DNA of 64,000 nucleotides. Source: Agrobacterium tumefaciens_K. GTDB taxonomy: Bacteria; Pseudomonadota; Alphaproteobacteria; Rhizobiales; Rhizobiaceae. Below the pieces are notes generated by a model that saw only the letters and a program-made list of their open reading frames with translations, was not told the DNA's origin and did no database searches. The stretch is from the NCBI RefSeq assembly GCF_031801495.1, contig NZ_JAOEGC010000007.1, positions 62,001-126,000 of the forward strand, in the 5' to 3' direction. Both the position numbers and the translations under genes were made by a program. Positions within the stretch are counted from its first letter, which is position 1. Each line of letters starts with the position of its first letter. Below are positions 51,298 through 59,719 of the stretch, in pieces.

Positions 51298-52431
51298 TCA
51301 GATGATTCCCCACGCCCGAAACCTCCCCCTCCCCGTCATCTCGCGCAAACCGAGTTCCAAAACGATCCGCCGCGCCGCCTGCGGCGTCACCTCAAGCGTC
51401 TTCGCCACCATTTTTGCCGACACCAATGGCTTTGCCATCACCAGTTCGACGAGCTCTGGCAGTTTTGAAGACGTTCGGCGCCCCTCTAGTTTCCGCTCCA
51501 TCAGTGTGCGCGCCAACACAAGCCGGTCATGTTCTTTCATGCCGATCTCGGCGGCCGTAAGAAATCCGTGGGCGATGGCGAGCAACCGCGTCTCGCGATC
51601 GCGACTGCGGCGCCGATCGACGGGAATGGTTTTGAGGCCTAGATTAATGGCGGCCAGATGGTTTTGCGTGGTGATGCCTGCCTGACGCAGGATCGAGGCG
51701 GCAAACAGACGGCCGAGCCAGGGCGCATGCTGCAGCACGGACAGTTCGTTCCAGGCATCGAGGGCGATGATCGCCTGCAGCACTGCCGGCAGGTCTTCGG
51801 CCTGCCGCAGCACGCCGCGCCATTCGTCGAGCCGGGCATCCTCGTCCCAGTCGAGATCATAGACCAGAGGATCTCGTTCTCGGGTATCAGCACGCCCGGG
51901 ACGCTTTGCCTGCTCGATCGCCGCCTCCGATCGGGCGAGCACAGCATCGATGGCCGCAAAGTCGACGCCGTGGAGATCTTTGGCTTCATCACCATCGTCA
52001 TCCCCCTCCCCTTCCCGATCAATGGCGACCGCCGGCCTGATGACACCGGCCGGCGCCACAGCTTCGGCGCCGCCCGCACCGGTGTCCGACGTTTGTCGCA
52101 AGGTTCGGATACCATCGGCGGACAGCGCCCAGTCCGGTGACTGCCCAGCAATGCGCCGACGAGTGCGCAGTACGTCACGGGCGATGGTGAGTTCGTGGGT
52201 TGGGGTGCGGGTATCGCGCAAGGCGTCATGGAGGACGAGGTCTTCGAGGTGGACGAGTTCGCCGTCGATCCAGAGTGAAGCGCAGGCGTCGGCGAAATTT
52301 TGCCGCTCGAGAAAGCCGGCGCCGACGGGCGAGCGGGCAATACGCTCGTCGAGCCGGGTCAGGGCGATGCCGGCGTCGAAAGCCGGCCGCATCAGAGCCG
52401 AAATGCTGATTTTCGCGAGATCGTAAGCCAT
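51298..52431 (-). CDS. RHE_PE00001 family protein (DUF1612, HTH)
   Basis: A 377-aa protein of a family common on rhizobial and agrobacterial plasmids near replication regions. The conserved start LAKISISALMRPAFDAGIAL, a central acidic stretch and a C-terminal helix-turn-helix (LVSAKMVAKTLEVTPQAARR) are present. Function unknown; DNA binding is likely. It is divergent from the recombinase gene across about 175 bases that contain a striking inverted repeat. Confidence 0.8.
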   Translation of the reverse strand: MAYDLAKISISALMRPAFDAGIALTRLDERIARSPVGAGFLERQNFADACASLWIDGELVHLEDLVLHDALRDTRTPTHELTIARDVLRTRRRIAGQSPDWALSADGIRTLRQTSDTGAGGAEAVAPAGVIRPAVAIDREGEGDDDGDEAKDLHGVDFAAIDAVLARSEAAIEQAKRPGRADTRERDPLVYDLDWDEDARLDEWRGVLRQAEDLPAVLQAIIALDAWNELSVLQHAPWLGRLFAASILRQAGITTQNHLAAINLGLKTIPVDRRRSRDRETRLLAIAHGFLTAAEIGMKEHDRLVLARTLMERKLEGRRTSSKLPELVELVMAKPLVSAKMVAKTLEVTPQAARRIVLELGLREMTGRGRFRAWGII

Positions 52432-52515
52432 TGATATTATAGTAAACGATCTTTTAAAGGAACGCTATCTGAATATTGCAGTTCGCCACATGGCATGATT
52501 GCTAGTTGGTGTTAA

Positions 52516-52546
52516 AACCATCGATAAGTATCCCTTATCGATGGTT
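52516..52546. other. 13-bp-arm inverted repeat, candidate recombinase core site
   Basis: AACCATCGATAAG (52516-52528), TATCC, CTTATCGATGGTT (52534-52546): two exact 13-bp arms around a 5-bp spacer. It lies 60 bases before the tyrosine recombinase gene. Tyrosine recombinases act on inverted arms of 11-13 bp around a 5-8 bp crossover, so this could be the core site; an operator or terminator is the alternative. Confidence 0.5.
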
Positions 52547-52605
52547 GTTGATTTCACGGCGCAAATCACTGAAAATCGCTGCTAAACGCCGGTCATCAGG
52601 GCCGC

Positions 52606-53775
52606 ATGAATCCGTCTTTTGGAGCGCCCATGACCAGGAAATCGTTGGACGCCGTCGAGCGCCGCGCCGAAGAACTCGACACCATCGCCGCCGTCCTGCC
52701 GCTCGAGCGCCGCGACGAGCTCGCTGAGCTGTTGACCGATAAGGACGTCGAAACGCTGCGCCATCTCGTCAACCAGGGAATGGGCGACAATACGCTAAGA
52801 GCGCTGACCTCCGACCGCGCCTATCTTGAAGCCTGGGGCCTGGCTGCGACCGGACAGTCTCTGCCCTGGCCGGCGCCCGAGGCGCTGCTACTCAAATTCG
52901 TCGCTCATCATCTCTGGGATCCGGAAAAGCGGGCGAACGACCCCGATCATGGCATGCCTGATAATGTCGACGATAATCTCCGGCGCCAGGGTTTCCTGAA
53001 ATCCACCGGTCCGCACGCGCCCGACACGGTGCGGCGCAGGTTGGCCAGTTGGTCGACACTCACCAAATGGCGCGGTCTCAACGGCGCTTTTGCCTCCCCT
53101 GCCCTCAAACAGGCGATCCGGTTGGCTGTTCGTGCCGTTCCCCGGACGCGCCGTCGTAAAAGCGCAAAGGCGGTCACAGGCGATATCCTTCAAAAGTTGC
53201 TGGTGACCTGCGCGGATAACAGCCTGCGCGACATCCGCGATCGGGCGATACTGATGGTAGCCTTCGCCTCGGGTGGTCGTCGACGCAGCGAGATTGCCGG
53301 CCTTCGTGTCGAGCAATTGACAATTGAGCAGCCGATCGAGGTGGAAGACGGCCCTCCCCTCCCCTCGCTCGCCATTCATCTCGGCCGGACGAAAACAACC
53401 ACGGGCGAACAAGATGAGATCGTCTACCTGACGGGCCAGCCGGTGGAGGCGCTCAATGCCTGGATGGCAGCCGCAGCTATTGAAAAGGGCAGCGTGTTTC
53501 GGGGGATTGGCAAGTGGAATACCGTTTCGAAGCGGGCGCTCGACCCGCAGTCGATCAATGCCATTCTCAAGCAGCGAGCCAAAATGGCCGGGCTGGAGCC
53601 AAGGGAGTTCTCCGCGCACGGGTTGCGGTCAGGGTATTTGACCGAGGCGGCAAACCGCGGCATCCCGCTCCCAGAGGCGATGGAGCAATCACGCCATCGA
53701 TCCGTGCAGCAGGCTTCGAGCTACTATAACAACGCTGTACGGCGAAGCGGTCGAGCAACCCGACTCCTAACATAA
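52606..53775 (+). CDS. Tyrosine-type recombinase/integrase
   Basis: A 389-aa recombinase. Catalytic residues are in ASGGRRRSEIAGLR (Arg I), HLGRTKTTT (Lys), AHGLRSGYLTEAA (HxxR) and ASSYYNNAV (Tyr). A SAM-like N-terminal domain is at about 60-160. A second start at 52630 after GGAGCGCCC is equally good. It is the intact member of a pair: a decayed copy of its end lies at 56488. It could resolve plasmid multimers or drive a small mobile unit with the adjoining ATPase gene. Confidence 0.88.
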   Translation: MNPSFGAPMTRKSLDAVERRAEELDTIAAVLPLERRDELAELLTDKDVETLRHLVNQGMGDNTLRALTSDRAYLEAWGLAATGQSLPWPAPEALLLKFVAHHLWDPEKRANDPDHGMPDNVDDNLRRQGFLKSTGPHAPDTVRRRLASWSTLTKWRGLNGAFASPALKQAIRLAVRAVPRTRRRKSAKAVTGDILQKLLVTCADNSLRDIRDRAILMVAFASGGRRRSEIAGLRVEQLTIEQPIEVEDGPPLPSLAIHLGRTKTTTGEQDEIVYLTGQPVEALNAWMAAAAIEKGSVFRGIGKWNTVSKRALDPQSINAILKQRAKMAGLEPREFSAHGLRSGYLTEAANRGIPLPEAMEQSRHRSVQQASSYYNNAVRRSGRATRLLT

Positions 53776-53823
53776 TTGATTTTTTTCCTTGCAATTGCGG
53801 AATACAACTCCATAAATGCAAGG

Positions 53824-54987
53824 ATGATTGAACGAAGAATTGAAACCGAACTCCGACATCTGGTAGACGAAAGTCCCGCTGTTGCTCTGTTGGGGCCCCG
53901 CCAGGTCGGCAAAACAACGCTAGCAATCAATATTGGCGAAAACCGGCCTTCGATTTATCTCGATCTGGAGTCGGAGGCGGATCGGGCCAAACTAGTGGAA
54001 CCAGAACTCTATCTTGCAAGCCATGATGACAAGCTGGTCATCCTTGACGAAGTTCATCGTCTGCCAAACGTGTTCCAGATTCTGCGGGGCTTGATCGATC
54101 GCCATCGCCGTGCCGGACGGCGCACTGGTCAGTTTCTGTTGCTTGGCTCGGCTTCGATCGACCTCCTCAAACAATCCGGAGAAACACTGGCTGGCCGCAT
54201 TGCCTATCTTAAAATGCAGCCCGTCGACGGGCTGGAAGTGCCGGAAGACGCGCTCGAGAGGCTTTGGCTGCGGGGGGGATTTCCCGACAGTTTCCTCGCT
54301 TCCAGCGACCGTGCAAGTATGCGCTGGCGGCAGGATTTCATTCGCACCTATCTCGAACGCGATATCCCGCTTCTCGGGCCGCGCATTCCCGCCGAGACGT
54401 TGAGGCGGTTCTGGACCATGCTGGCACATCACCAGTCTGGTCTTCTCAACGCAGCCGAACTCGCCCGTTCGCTGGGGGTAGATGGCAAAACCGTCGCTTC
54501 TTACCTCGATCTTCTTGTCGACCTGTTATTGGTGCGCCGTCTCGAACCCTGGCATGCCAATGTCGGCAAGCGGTTGGTCAAATCACCCAAAGTCTATGTC
54601 AGGGACAGCGGCATTGCCCATGCGCTGCTTGGGCTTGGAAGCGCTGAACAATTACTTGGTCATCCAATTGTCGGCTCCAGTTGGGAAGGCTTCGTGATCG
54701 AAACACTGATCGCGTCCTCGCCAGATGGCACAACGGCCAACTTCTACCGTACAGCTGCCGGAGCCGAAATCGATCTCCTGCTGACCCCTCCAGGCGAAAA
54801 GCCATGGGCGATAGAGATCAAGCGAAGCCTTACCCCGAAACTTGAAAAGGGGTTTTATCTTGCCTGCGAGGATTTGCAGCCGCAAAGGCGGATCGTTATC
54901 TATCCCGGTCAAGAGTCCTTCCCCCTTACGAACGGTGTGACGGTAATGTCGCTCTCTGCCGCAGGTCGCCTATTACTTGACCGATAG
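53824..54987 (+). CDS. AAA-type ATPase with DUF4143 domain
   Basis: A 387-aa protein with Walker A LLGPRQVGKTTLA (about 22-34), Walker B LVILDEVHRLP (about 72-82), the sensor LLLGSAS, and a C-terminal DUF4143 region including AGAEIDLLL and AIEIKRSLT, a restriction-endonuclease-like core. ATG 53824 follows a purine-rich AAGG. It is linked to the upstream recombinase gene both here and in the decayed duplicate at 56.5-57.0 kb, so the two travel together. Function unknown. Confidence 0.87.
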   Translation: MIERRIETELRHLVDESPAVALLGPRQVGKTTLAINIGENRPSIYLDLESEADRAKLVEPELYLASHDDKLVILDEVHRLPNVFQILRGLIDRHRRAGRRTGQFLLLGSASIDLLKQSGETLAGRIAYLKMQPVDGLEVPEDALERLWLRGGFPDSFLASSDRASMRWRQDFIRTYLERDIPLLGPRIPAETLRRFWTMLAHHQSGLLNAAELARSLGVDGKTVASYLDLLVDLLLVRRLEPWHANVGKRLVKSPKVYVRDSGIAHALLGLGSAEQLLGHPIVGSSWEGFVIETLIASSPDGTTANFYRTAAGAEIDLLLTPPGEKPWAIEIKRSLTPKLEKGFYLACEDLQPQRRIVIYPGQESFPLTNGVTVMSLSAAGRLLLDR

Positions 54988-55049
54988 CCAAATATCGGTT
55001 GATGAGTACAGTGTGTAGGCCAGCTTATCTCCTCGGCACCTTTTCTCTA

Positions 55050-55078
55050 AATGTCTGATAATCGCATTATCGGACGTT
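55050..55078. other. 13-bp-arm imperfect inverted repeat after the ATPase gene
   Basis: AATGTCTGATAAT, CGC, ATTATCGGACGTT: arms match at 11 of 13 positions (the two differences would be G-U pairs in RNA). It lies 63 bases past the ATPase stop and shares the CGATAA/TTATCG flavour of the repeat at 52516. It may be the second boundary of the unit or a terminator. Confidence 0.35.
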
Positions 55079-55242
55079 GTGTTCATTATCGAGAAATAAC
55101 CCAATTCATCGAGCAAAACACCGAAATTCACGTCGAGGAGACCCAGCGCCGTCTCTCGGCACGGCGGCTGGGCATGGTGTTTCCGCGCCGGAGGTGTCGG
55201 GCGATAGCCCCCTCCCCCTCTCTCGTCGGCCAGGATCAGACG

Positions 55243-55329
55243 CCAACTCATCTTGCAGGTCTTGCTGATCGCGCGCGGGGCTATGTTGAAGCCGCCAGTT
55301 CCGCCAATACGCGCAAAACCTACGCCGGC
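55243..55329 (+). pseudogene. Tyrosine recombinase N-terminal remnant
   Basis: LADRARGYVEAASSANTRKT is a typical start of the SAM-like domain of rhizobial tyrosine recombinases. Nothing matching follows, so only about 29 codons remain. Confidence 0.55.
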
Positions 55330-55695
55330 CTATGTATCACAGCCAGTGCTTCCGGTTCGGTTGGGACGCTCAGCTTCTTAACGAAATCGATGGGCCGAAT
55401 GACGGCTTCGCGATCCACGGCCTTTTGCCAAGCGGTTTCGCTGATGAGCATCTTGTCAGGTGTCTGCGCGATCGAGAACTCCCGGGCGGACTATCGGCTG
55501 GCCACGATCGATTGCTGCAGATCGCAGGGTGCACCCCAAGAATGAAAGTTGAAGAACGCCTGGTCTCAAAAGCCATTCTACCGAAAATGACTGACATCAG
55601 CCCAAAACGGACGTCTCCGACGGTTTCAATCTGGTTTCTGGCCACACAGTAATCTTCCTGTGGCCCAAACGTCGTTCTCTGGCCGACGCGAGGCA
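55330..55695. other. No intact gene; scrambled remnants
   Basis: 365 bp without a convincing gene. On the minus strand from about 55452 a short stretch MLISETAWQKAVDREAVIRP looks like the start of a TniA/Mu-type transposase, but it cannot be followed further. Confidence 0.3.
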
Positions 55696-56079
55696 TCAAA
55701 TTAGATCATCAGCCATGGTCAGCGACTGCAGGACAATGTCCGCGAGTGCCGATGCACCGACTTCGAACGCGTGCTGGTACTCTGCATCGTCAACCATCGC
55801 TTTAAACGCAACTCTCCCCGGAGACTGCACGAGCAATACCGGGTCCCACTTTCGGATTTCGCTGCCAGTCAGGATGGGTAGACCGTCGCCACGAAACAAA
55901 ATCTTTGTTCCAAAGCGAGCCAGTATCGGTTCAGCCAATGTCAGATATACGAGATGCCTCTCGCGACCGCCATCGGGATCAAACCTTAAAAGATTCATCA
56001 CGATGACGGCCTTGTCATCTTTGGAGGTCAAGAACTCAGCGAACGCAGTGGGTGAAAACGCAACCATTCGATCTTCCAT
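55696..56079 (-). CDS. DUF1330 family protein
   Basis: A 127-aa protein with the DUF1330 pattern: VIVMNLLRFDPDGG, then KILFRGDG, WDPVLLVQSPGRVAFKAMV and LQSLTMADD. DUF1330 proteins are small dimeric ferredoxin-like domains of unknown function. It is intact although surrounded by decayed genes. ATG 56067 is an alternative start. Confidence 0.72.
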   Translation of the reverse strand: MEDRMVAFSPTAFAEFLTSKDDKAVIVMNLLRFDPDGGRERHLVYLTLAEPILARFGTKILFRGDGLPILTGSEIRKWDPVLLVQSPGRVAFKAMVDDAEYQHAFEVGASALADIVLQSLTMADDLI

Positions 56080-56218
56080 TTATTTCGTGATCGATAACGG
56101 AAATCATTTCATACGTTATGATCCAAGGTGCCGAACCAGCACCGTGGGATAAACGTTTATCGGCTGACAAGAACACCGCGAATGGCCGAGTAAGCATCGC
56201 TTCAAAAAGCCAGAGGTC

Positions 56219-56350
56219 GAAAGCTGGCGTTTTCGTAGCCCGTTTGACGGAAAAATGATCCGTCACCAGCCTAAGGTACGACATGTTTTCGATGACCCAG
56301 AGGCGGCATGGGATATGATCCGCTCTGGAATTGGTGTCGGCTATGCGGTC
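56219..56350 (+). pseudogene. LysR regulator effector-domain remnant
   Basis: ESWRFRSPFDGK followed by VFDDPEAAWDMIRSGIGVGY matches the C-terminal part of LysR effector domains (D...A...A...G.G). It continues without a stop into an SDR fragment, so the frame is a chimera. Confidence 0.5.
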
Positions 56351-56395
56351 GGATACTTCCGTCGCGCTTTCGCGCAAGGTCTGGTTCCCAACAAT

Positions 56396-56485
56396 GGCGA
56401 TCCGGTCAAGACCGCGAACGCCATGATTGACTCCGTCTACGCGAACCCCGCACCCCTTCGCCTATCGCCGGATTTAATCCAGAAG
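56396..56485 (+). pseudogene. SDR C-terminal remnant
   Basis: GDPVKTANAMIDSVYANPAP matches the late region of SDR proteins such as those at 15374 (GDPDKAVTVILQAVDANNAP). About 30 codons remain, joined to the LysR remnant upstream and cut into by the recombinase remnant downstream. Confidence 0.55.
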
Positions 56486-56487
56486 GT

Positions 56488-56655
56488 TTCTCTGCACGAG
56501 GACTGCGGTCCGGCCATCTGACCGAAGCGGCTAATCGTGGCGTTCCCCTCCCCGAAGCAATGGAGCAGTCACGCCACCGGCCCGTTCAGCAAGCCGCAAG
56601 TGACTATAATAACGCCACGCCCCATCGCGGCAGAGCCGCTCGACAATTACAATGA
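56488..56655 (+). pseudogene. Decayed duplicate of the recombinase C-terminus
   Basis: The 55 codons from FSARGLRSGHLTEAANRG to the TGA at 56653 match the end of the intact recombinase (FSAHGLRSGYLTEAANRG at about 53.6 kb). The catalytic Tyr region reads AASDYNNA instead of ASSYYNNA. Only the last seventh of the gene remains. Confidence 0.8.
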
Positions 56656-56702
56656 GCGGAATCATCCCTGGACTTCTGAAATGCTAATCCATCAGTGAAA
56701 GG

Positions 56703-56960
56703 ATGATTGAACGTTGCGTCGATGAATGACTCCCTTATCTAATTGATGATAGCCCCGCCGCGCGCTGCTTGGTCCTCGCCAGGTCGGCACGACGGCTACG
56801 CCAATCGATATCGGAAACGACCTTCCATCTATCTCAACCTGGAAACGGAGGCAGACCTGGCCAAACCGTCAAAAATCCCGGTAAAGGAGTCTTCTCGCTT
56901 CAAAACGACGTAACTCCTATGTCTCTCTCAACCGCCAGTCACCTGTTGCTTCGGTGGTAA
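56703..56960 (+). pseudogene. Decayed duplicate of the DUF4143 ATPase gene, internally deleted
   Basis: It starts with GGATGATTGAACG as the intact gene does. A Walker A-like stretch (LLGPRQVGTT in one frame, with Lys lost) and a YLNLETEADLAKP block follow, then the sequence jumps to the extreme C-terminus NDVTPMSLSTASHLLL, equivalent to NGVTVMSLSAAGRLLL. Frameshifts and an internal deletion of about 900 bp are implied. Confidence 0.75.
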
Positions 56961-57054
56961 CACTCTACGGCCGCTGATCTCCGATCTCACTTAACTTCAC
57001 GCATTGTCGGAAGGCCGCGACGGACAATTCGCTGATCTGGTCGGCGCCGAGGCG

Positions 57055-57092
57055 TTGCTGTTGATGTTGATGTTGATGTTGATGTTGATGTT
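57055..57092 (+). repeat. Hexanucleotide tandem repeat (TTGATG)5
   Basis: Five exact TTGATG units at 57061-57090, with a degenerate TTGCTG unit before them. On the minus strand it would read as alternating His-Gln (EHQHQHQHQHQQQ) in a short frame of doubtful coding value. Slipped-strand variation is likely. Confidence 0.8.
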
Positions 57093-57361
57093 CGTTGTTC
57101 ATCGTCCGTGAGACTGTGAAAACCTCGATAATGCCGGCGAAGATTTTCGGAGAAAGCGTTGCTCGTTCACTGACGTCAGCCCCCTGCATCGCGATTTTCC
57201 AGTTTGATCAGTTCTCACGGCATAGCATCCTTAGGATAACTCACCTGAAGCAAGGGCTTGCTGGGATACTGCATTTCAGCATCACGTATAGGGCAGGAAG
57301 GATAGAATGCCACGCGACCCAGACCAAAGCACATCAGAATCCGCGAAGACCGCATACACTT

Positions 57362-57387
57362 AAAACTCTGTCAGCTGACAGAGTTTT
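57362..57387. repeat. 26-bp perfect palindrome, copy 1 of 3
   Basis: AAAACTCTGTCAG and its exact reverse complement CTGACAGAGTTTT with no spacer. Core CTGTCAGCTGACAG recurs at 57659 and 57976. It lies in non-coding DNA about 3 kb past repC. Confidence 0.8.
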
Positions 57388-57425
57388 TCCGGCTGAAGTA
57401 CGCAGAACTGAGTGGTGAGGCACGG

Positions 57426-57518
57426 GTGACCAAAAGCACTTCAAGTTCAACAAATAAGACGGTCGTGATCATTCGCGCAGCCAGCTAGGATATTGGCAAG
57501 AACATCGCTGTACCCAGA
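57426..57518 (+). pseudogene. SDR N-terminal remnant with in-frame stop
   Basis: From GTG 57426 the frame reads TKSTSSSTNKTVVIIRAAS, then TAG, then DIGKNIAV, the equivalent of the TGASSGIG cofactor motif of an SDR with the glycine codon lost to a stop. Sequence similarity ends soon after. Confidence 0.45.
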
Positions 57519-57658
57519 TGCAAAGGTGGACCCAGATTTCAACAATCTTCGACGGGCTTACAGATAGGTCTGCGACGGGGAGGGAGGACAACCCGAAAGG
57601 GGCCACCTTAAATCGTTCAGGAGCGCACCTCCATGCGCAAGGTTCGTTCTTCTTTGCG

Positions 57659-57686
57659 AAAAAATCTGTCAGCTGACAGATATTTT
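57659..57686. repeat. Palindrome, copy 2 of 3
   Basis: AAATCTGTCAG/CTGACAGATATTT: an 18-bp exact core (57664-57681), then one mismatch, then an A-run/T-run pair. The centre is 298 bp from that of copy 1. Confidence 0.75.
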
Positions 57687-57975
57687 TGAACAGCCTCGCC
57701 CACCTAAAAGCTCACGCCGGAGCTGTGCAGCTCAAACCTTACACAGCCTAACAGGCAAATGCGGGCAATGATCATTCGATGGAGGCCATACACGCATTCC
57801 CCATTCCCGGTGCACCACACCGAAAGGCTCTAAGCCAAACGCCTCTACGCGAGCAAAGATGAGGGCGGACTCTAGGCGACTCCCAAACTGTTTTTCGACC
57901 AGTTCCAATGGGCTGGAGAAGGGTCAAACAGGTAGGGGACACCGCTGGTCCACGAGCAGTGGAGGTGCAGCGCAT

Positions 57976-58001
57976 AAAACTCTGTCACCTGACAGAATTT
58001 T
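57976..58001. repeat. Palindrome, copy 3 of 3
   Basis: AAAACTCTGTCAC/CTGACAGAATTTT: same layout as copy 1 with mismatches only at the centre pair and one other position. The centre is 316 bp from that of copy 2. Confidence 0.75.
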
Positions 58002-58019
58002 CTCTCATCATCCCCAAAA

Positions 58020-58039
58020 ATCCCGGTTGAAACCGGGAT
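58020..58039 (-). terminator. Rho-independent terminator, minus strand
   Basis: ATCCCGGTT-GA-AACCGGGAT is a perfect 9-bp stem. Reading the minus strand it is followed by TTTTT, a classic intrinsic terminator. The transcript it ends is not obvious; only a 20-codon frame directly precedes it. Confidence 0.6.
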
Positions 58040-58101
58040 CAAACCCACCCCATCGCCACCAGCAGGATACCACGAACCGTTGTCATCATAACAAGAAGCA
58101 T
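58039..58101 (-). CDS. Possible 20-aa hydrophobic peptide before the terminator
   Basis: ATG 58101 opens a 20-codon frame (MLLVMMTTVRGILLVAMGWV) whose TGA touches the terminator stem at 58039. A GGGG lies about 7 bases upstream of the ATG. The tight fit to a terminator is suggestive, but so short a frame may be chance. Confidence 0.25.
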   Translation of the reverse strand: MLLVMMTTVRGILLVAMGWV

Positions 58102-58139
58102 CAAGAACCCCAGTTAGGGTGCGCAATGCTTCACCCCTA

Positions 58140-58921
58140 GCTCTGAGCGGGAAGGCTGGGGGAATTTACATATTGCTGACATCCAGAATCTTTTGCGAGT
58201 TCTGCTCAGTTGCCGAGAACTCTGATACCGTTGCGGTACGTGACTGACCCGAAGATATCCTCGAACTGACAGGCGGTTCCCGCGTTCGAAACCTACGCTC
58301 CGATTCCCGAGGTTGAAACGTTGCACACCGGAAATTGGCGATAGCTCTGTAAGGACTGGACTGCTAAACGAGTTAAATCAAGGTACCCACTTTGGAGACG
58401 GCCCCTGGAGCCTGTCGATAGCACCCATCGATGCCGCCGTGATTTACTGGTAACGAATCGATGGCCTTATCCTTGATTCGCGCGATGTTTGTCCGAATTG
58501 TTCGAGAACAATGCTGCCTTCGTTCTGCTTCAAGACATACTGGCTTTCGGCGAGTATCTCCCGATACCTCTGGACCTTTGCGCCTTTCATCCTGGGCAAT
58601 CGTCCTTGGGAACCGTTAACTGCTGGACCGGAAGAGACTCTTCGTTCTCCAGAAGATCTCGCAATAGGTTTCGCATCACGGCGTTCTCCTCACGGAGTGT
58701 CGATAGTACGATGAGCGTATTACTTGACGCAATTTCACGTGCGATGGCTCTGAATGTCGTCGTCGAAAACTGGACAGTTGGCGGCAAAGTACCGGCTAAC
58801 AAAAAATGGCGCGACAAGGACACACGACGCGGAACCAACGTAGATTATTTCGACCTACAGGGTTAATCCTGAGATCGAAACTCCAAGACCAGTTTTCCAA
58901 TAACCAGTTTGGAAAACATTG
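58140..58921. other. No gene recognised
   Basis: Open frames here on both strands are short, unlike any family and without supporting ribosome binding sites. Base use looks like decayed coding DNA. Nothing further can be supported. Confidence 0.5.
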
Positions 58922-59233
58922 TTACCGGGGGAGGTATGCTGCCTTTCGCACGGGGTAAGCGAATGTCTCACCATTTTCCTGGATGAAGCCCATCCGGGAC
59001 ATGCAACGGCTCATCGCGGGCGATCTGTACGCGCCTCCATACTGCCCAAACCGGTCGTATGATGGGTACGCGTAAGAGCTGCATCTATCGAATGCTGCTC
59101 GATAGGCACTCTCGAGTACGTTATTACCCGTCACCGGGACAGTACCGTAAAGATGCAATTGCGTCCGCGCATCTGCGACTGCCGCCGTGAGGGTAACGCC
59201 GAGAACCACACTTAAAAACAGCTTGCGTTTCAT
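58922..59233 (-). CDS. Small exported hypothetical protein
   Basis: A 103-aa protein with a clear signal peptide (KRKLFLSVVLGVTLTAAVADA). The mature part has three Cys-free tyrosine-rich segments and two cysteines (DRCSSYAYPSYDRF and MSRCMSRMGF) that could form a disulfide in the periplasm. A GGAG about 10 bases before the ATG supports expression. No family recognised. It is one of few intact genes in the decayed region. Confidence 0.6.
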   Translation of the reverse strand: MKRKLFLSVVLGVTLTAAVADARTQLHLYGTVPVTGNNVLESAYRAAFDRCSSYAYPSYDRFGQYGGAYRSPAMSRCMSRMGFIQENGETFAYPVRKAAYLPR

Positions 59234-59509
59234 GACTTTTCTCCAGAGGAAATAATCGTGAAGGGCAACGGAATTTTTGGCCGATTTGTTCCCCGGACTG
59301 GTACTCGATTTTGTTCATTTGAGTGTCTCGAATAAAACTCCACCGAACCAAGCACAAGGCTTCAAAGGTAAGGCCGGCCACGACAACTTGACGGCTGACA
59401 CCTTCTCATTCCTAGCACCAGAAGAACCACAGGAATTGTTGTTATCCTGATGAAAGATGCGGGTTTATTATGAGTTACATCTGGATACTCTATGATTCAA
59501 AACACCAAC

Positions 59510-59715
59510 CGCAGGTATCGCCGATGCTTCTCAACCAGTACTTATCCCGGCTTTCACAGCCAAACCCAGCGCAACAGACGACGCAATTGCACCCACGAAG
59601 TTTGAGGAGGTCAGACCGAAACCTGCCGCGACGGCTGCACCGCCAACCCCTGCACCGATTGCGTTTCCGAGATTGAACATGCCGATGTTCACAGATAGCA
59701 ATCTGGCTCGCCATG
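59510..59715 (-). pseudogene. MFS transporter remnant
   Basis: Reading the minus strand, SVNIGMFNLGNAIGAGVGGA followed by FGLTSSNFVGAIASSVAL matches the C-terminal helices of AraJ-like MFS exporters. The upstream part is out of frame and the rest is gone. Confidence 0.6.
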
Positions 59716-59719
59716 CTTC

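Noticed and set aside
54973..55251. IstB-like DELGY motif on the minus strand
   Set aside because: The match is a single five-residue word without the ATPase P-loop around it.
55332..55452. TniA/Mu-type transposase start on the minus strand
   Set aside because: Only about 20 residues look familiar and nothing follows in frame, so it is not called as a feature of its own.
57362..58001. Palindromes as standard repABC parS sites
   Set aside because: The family form GTT-N4-GC-N4-AAC is not met; the outer triplets are TCT/AGA. Kept only as an unexplained repeat.
58489..58866. Open frames of 80-125 codons on both strands
   Set aside because: They overlap each other, have no family resemblance and no start signals.
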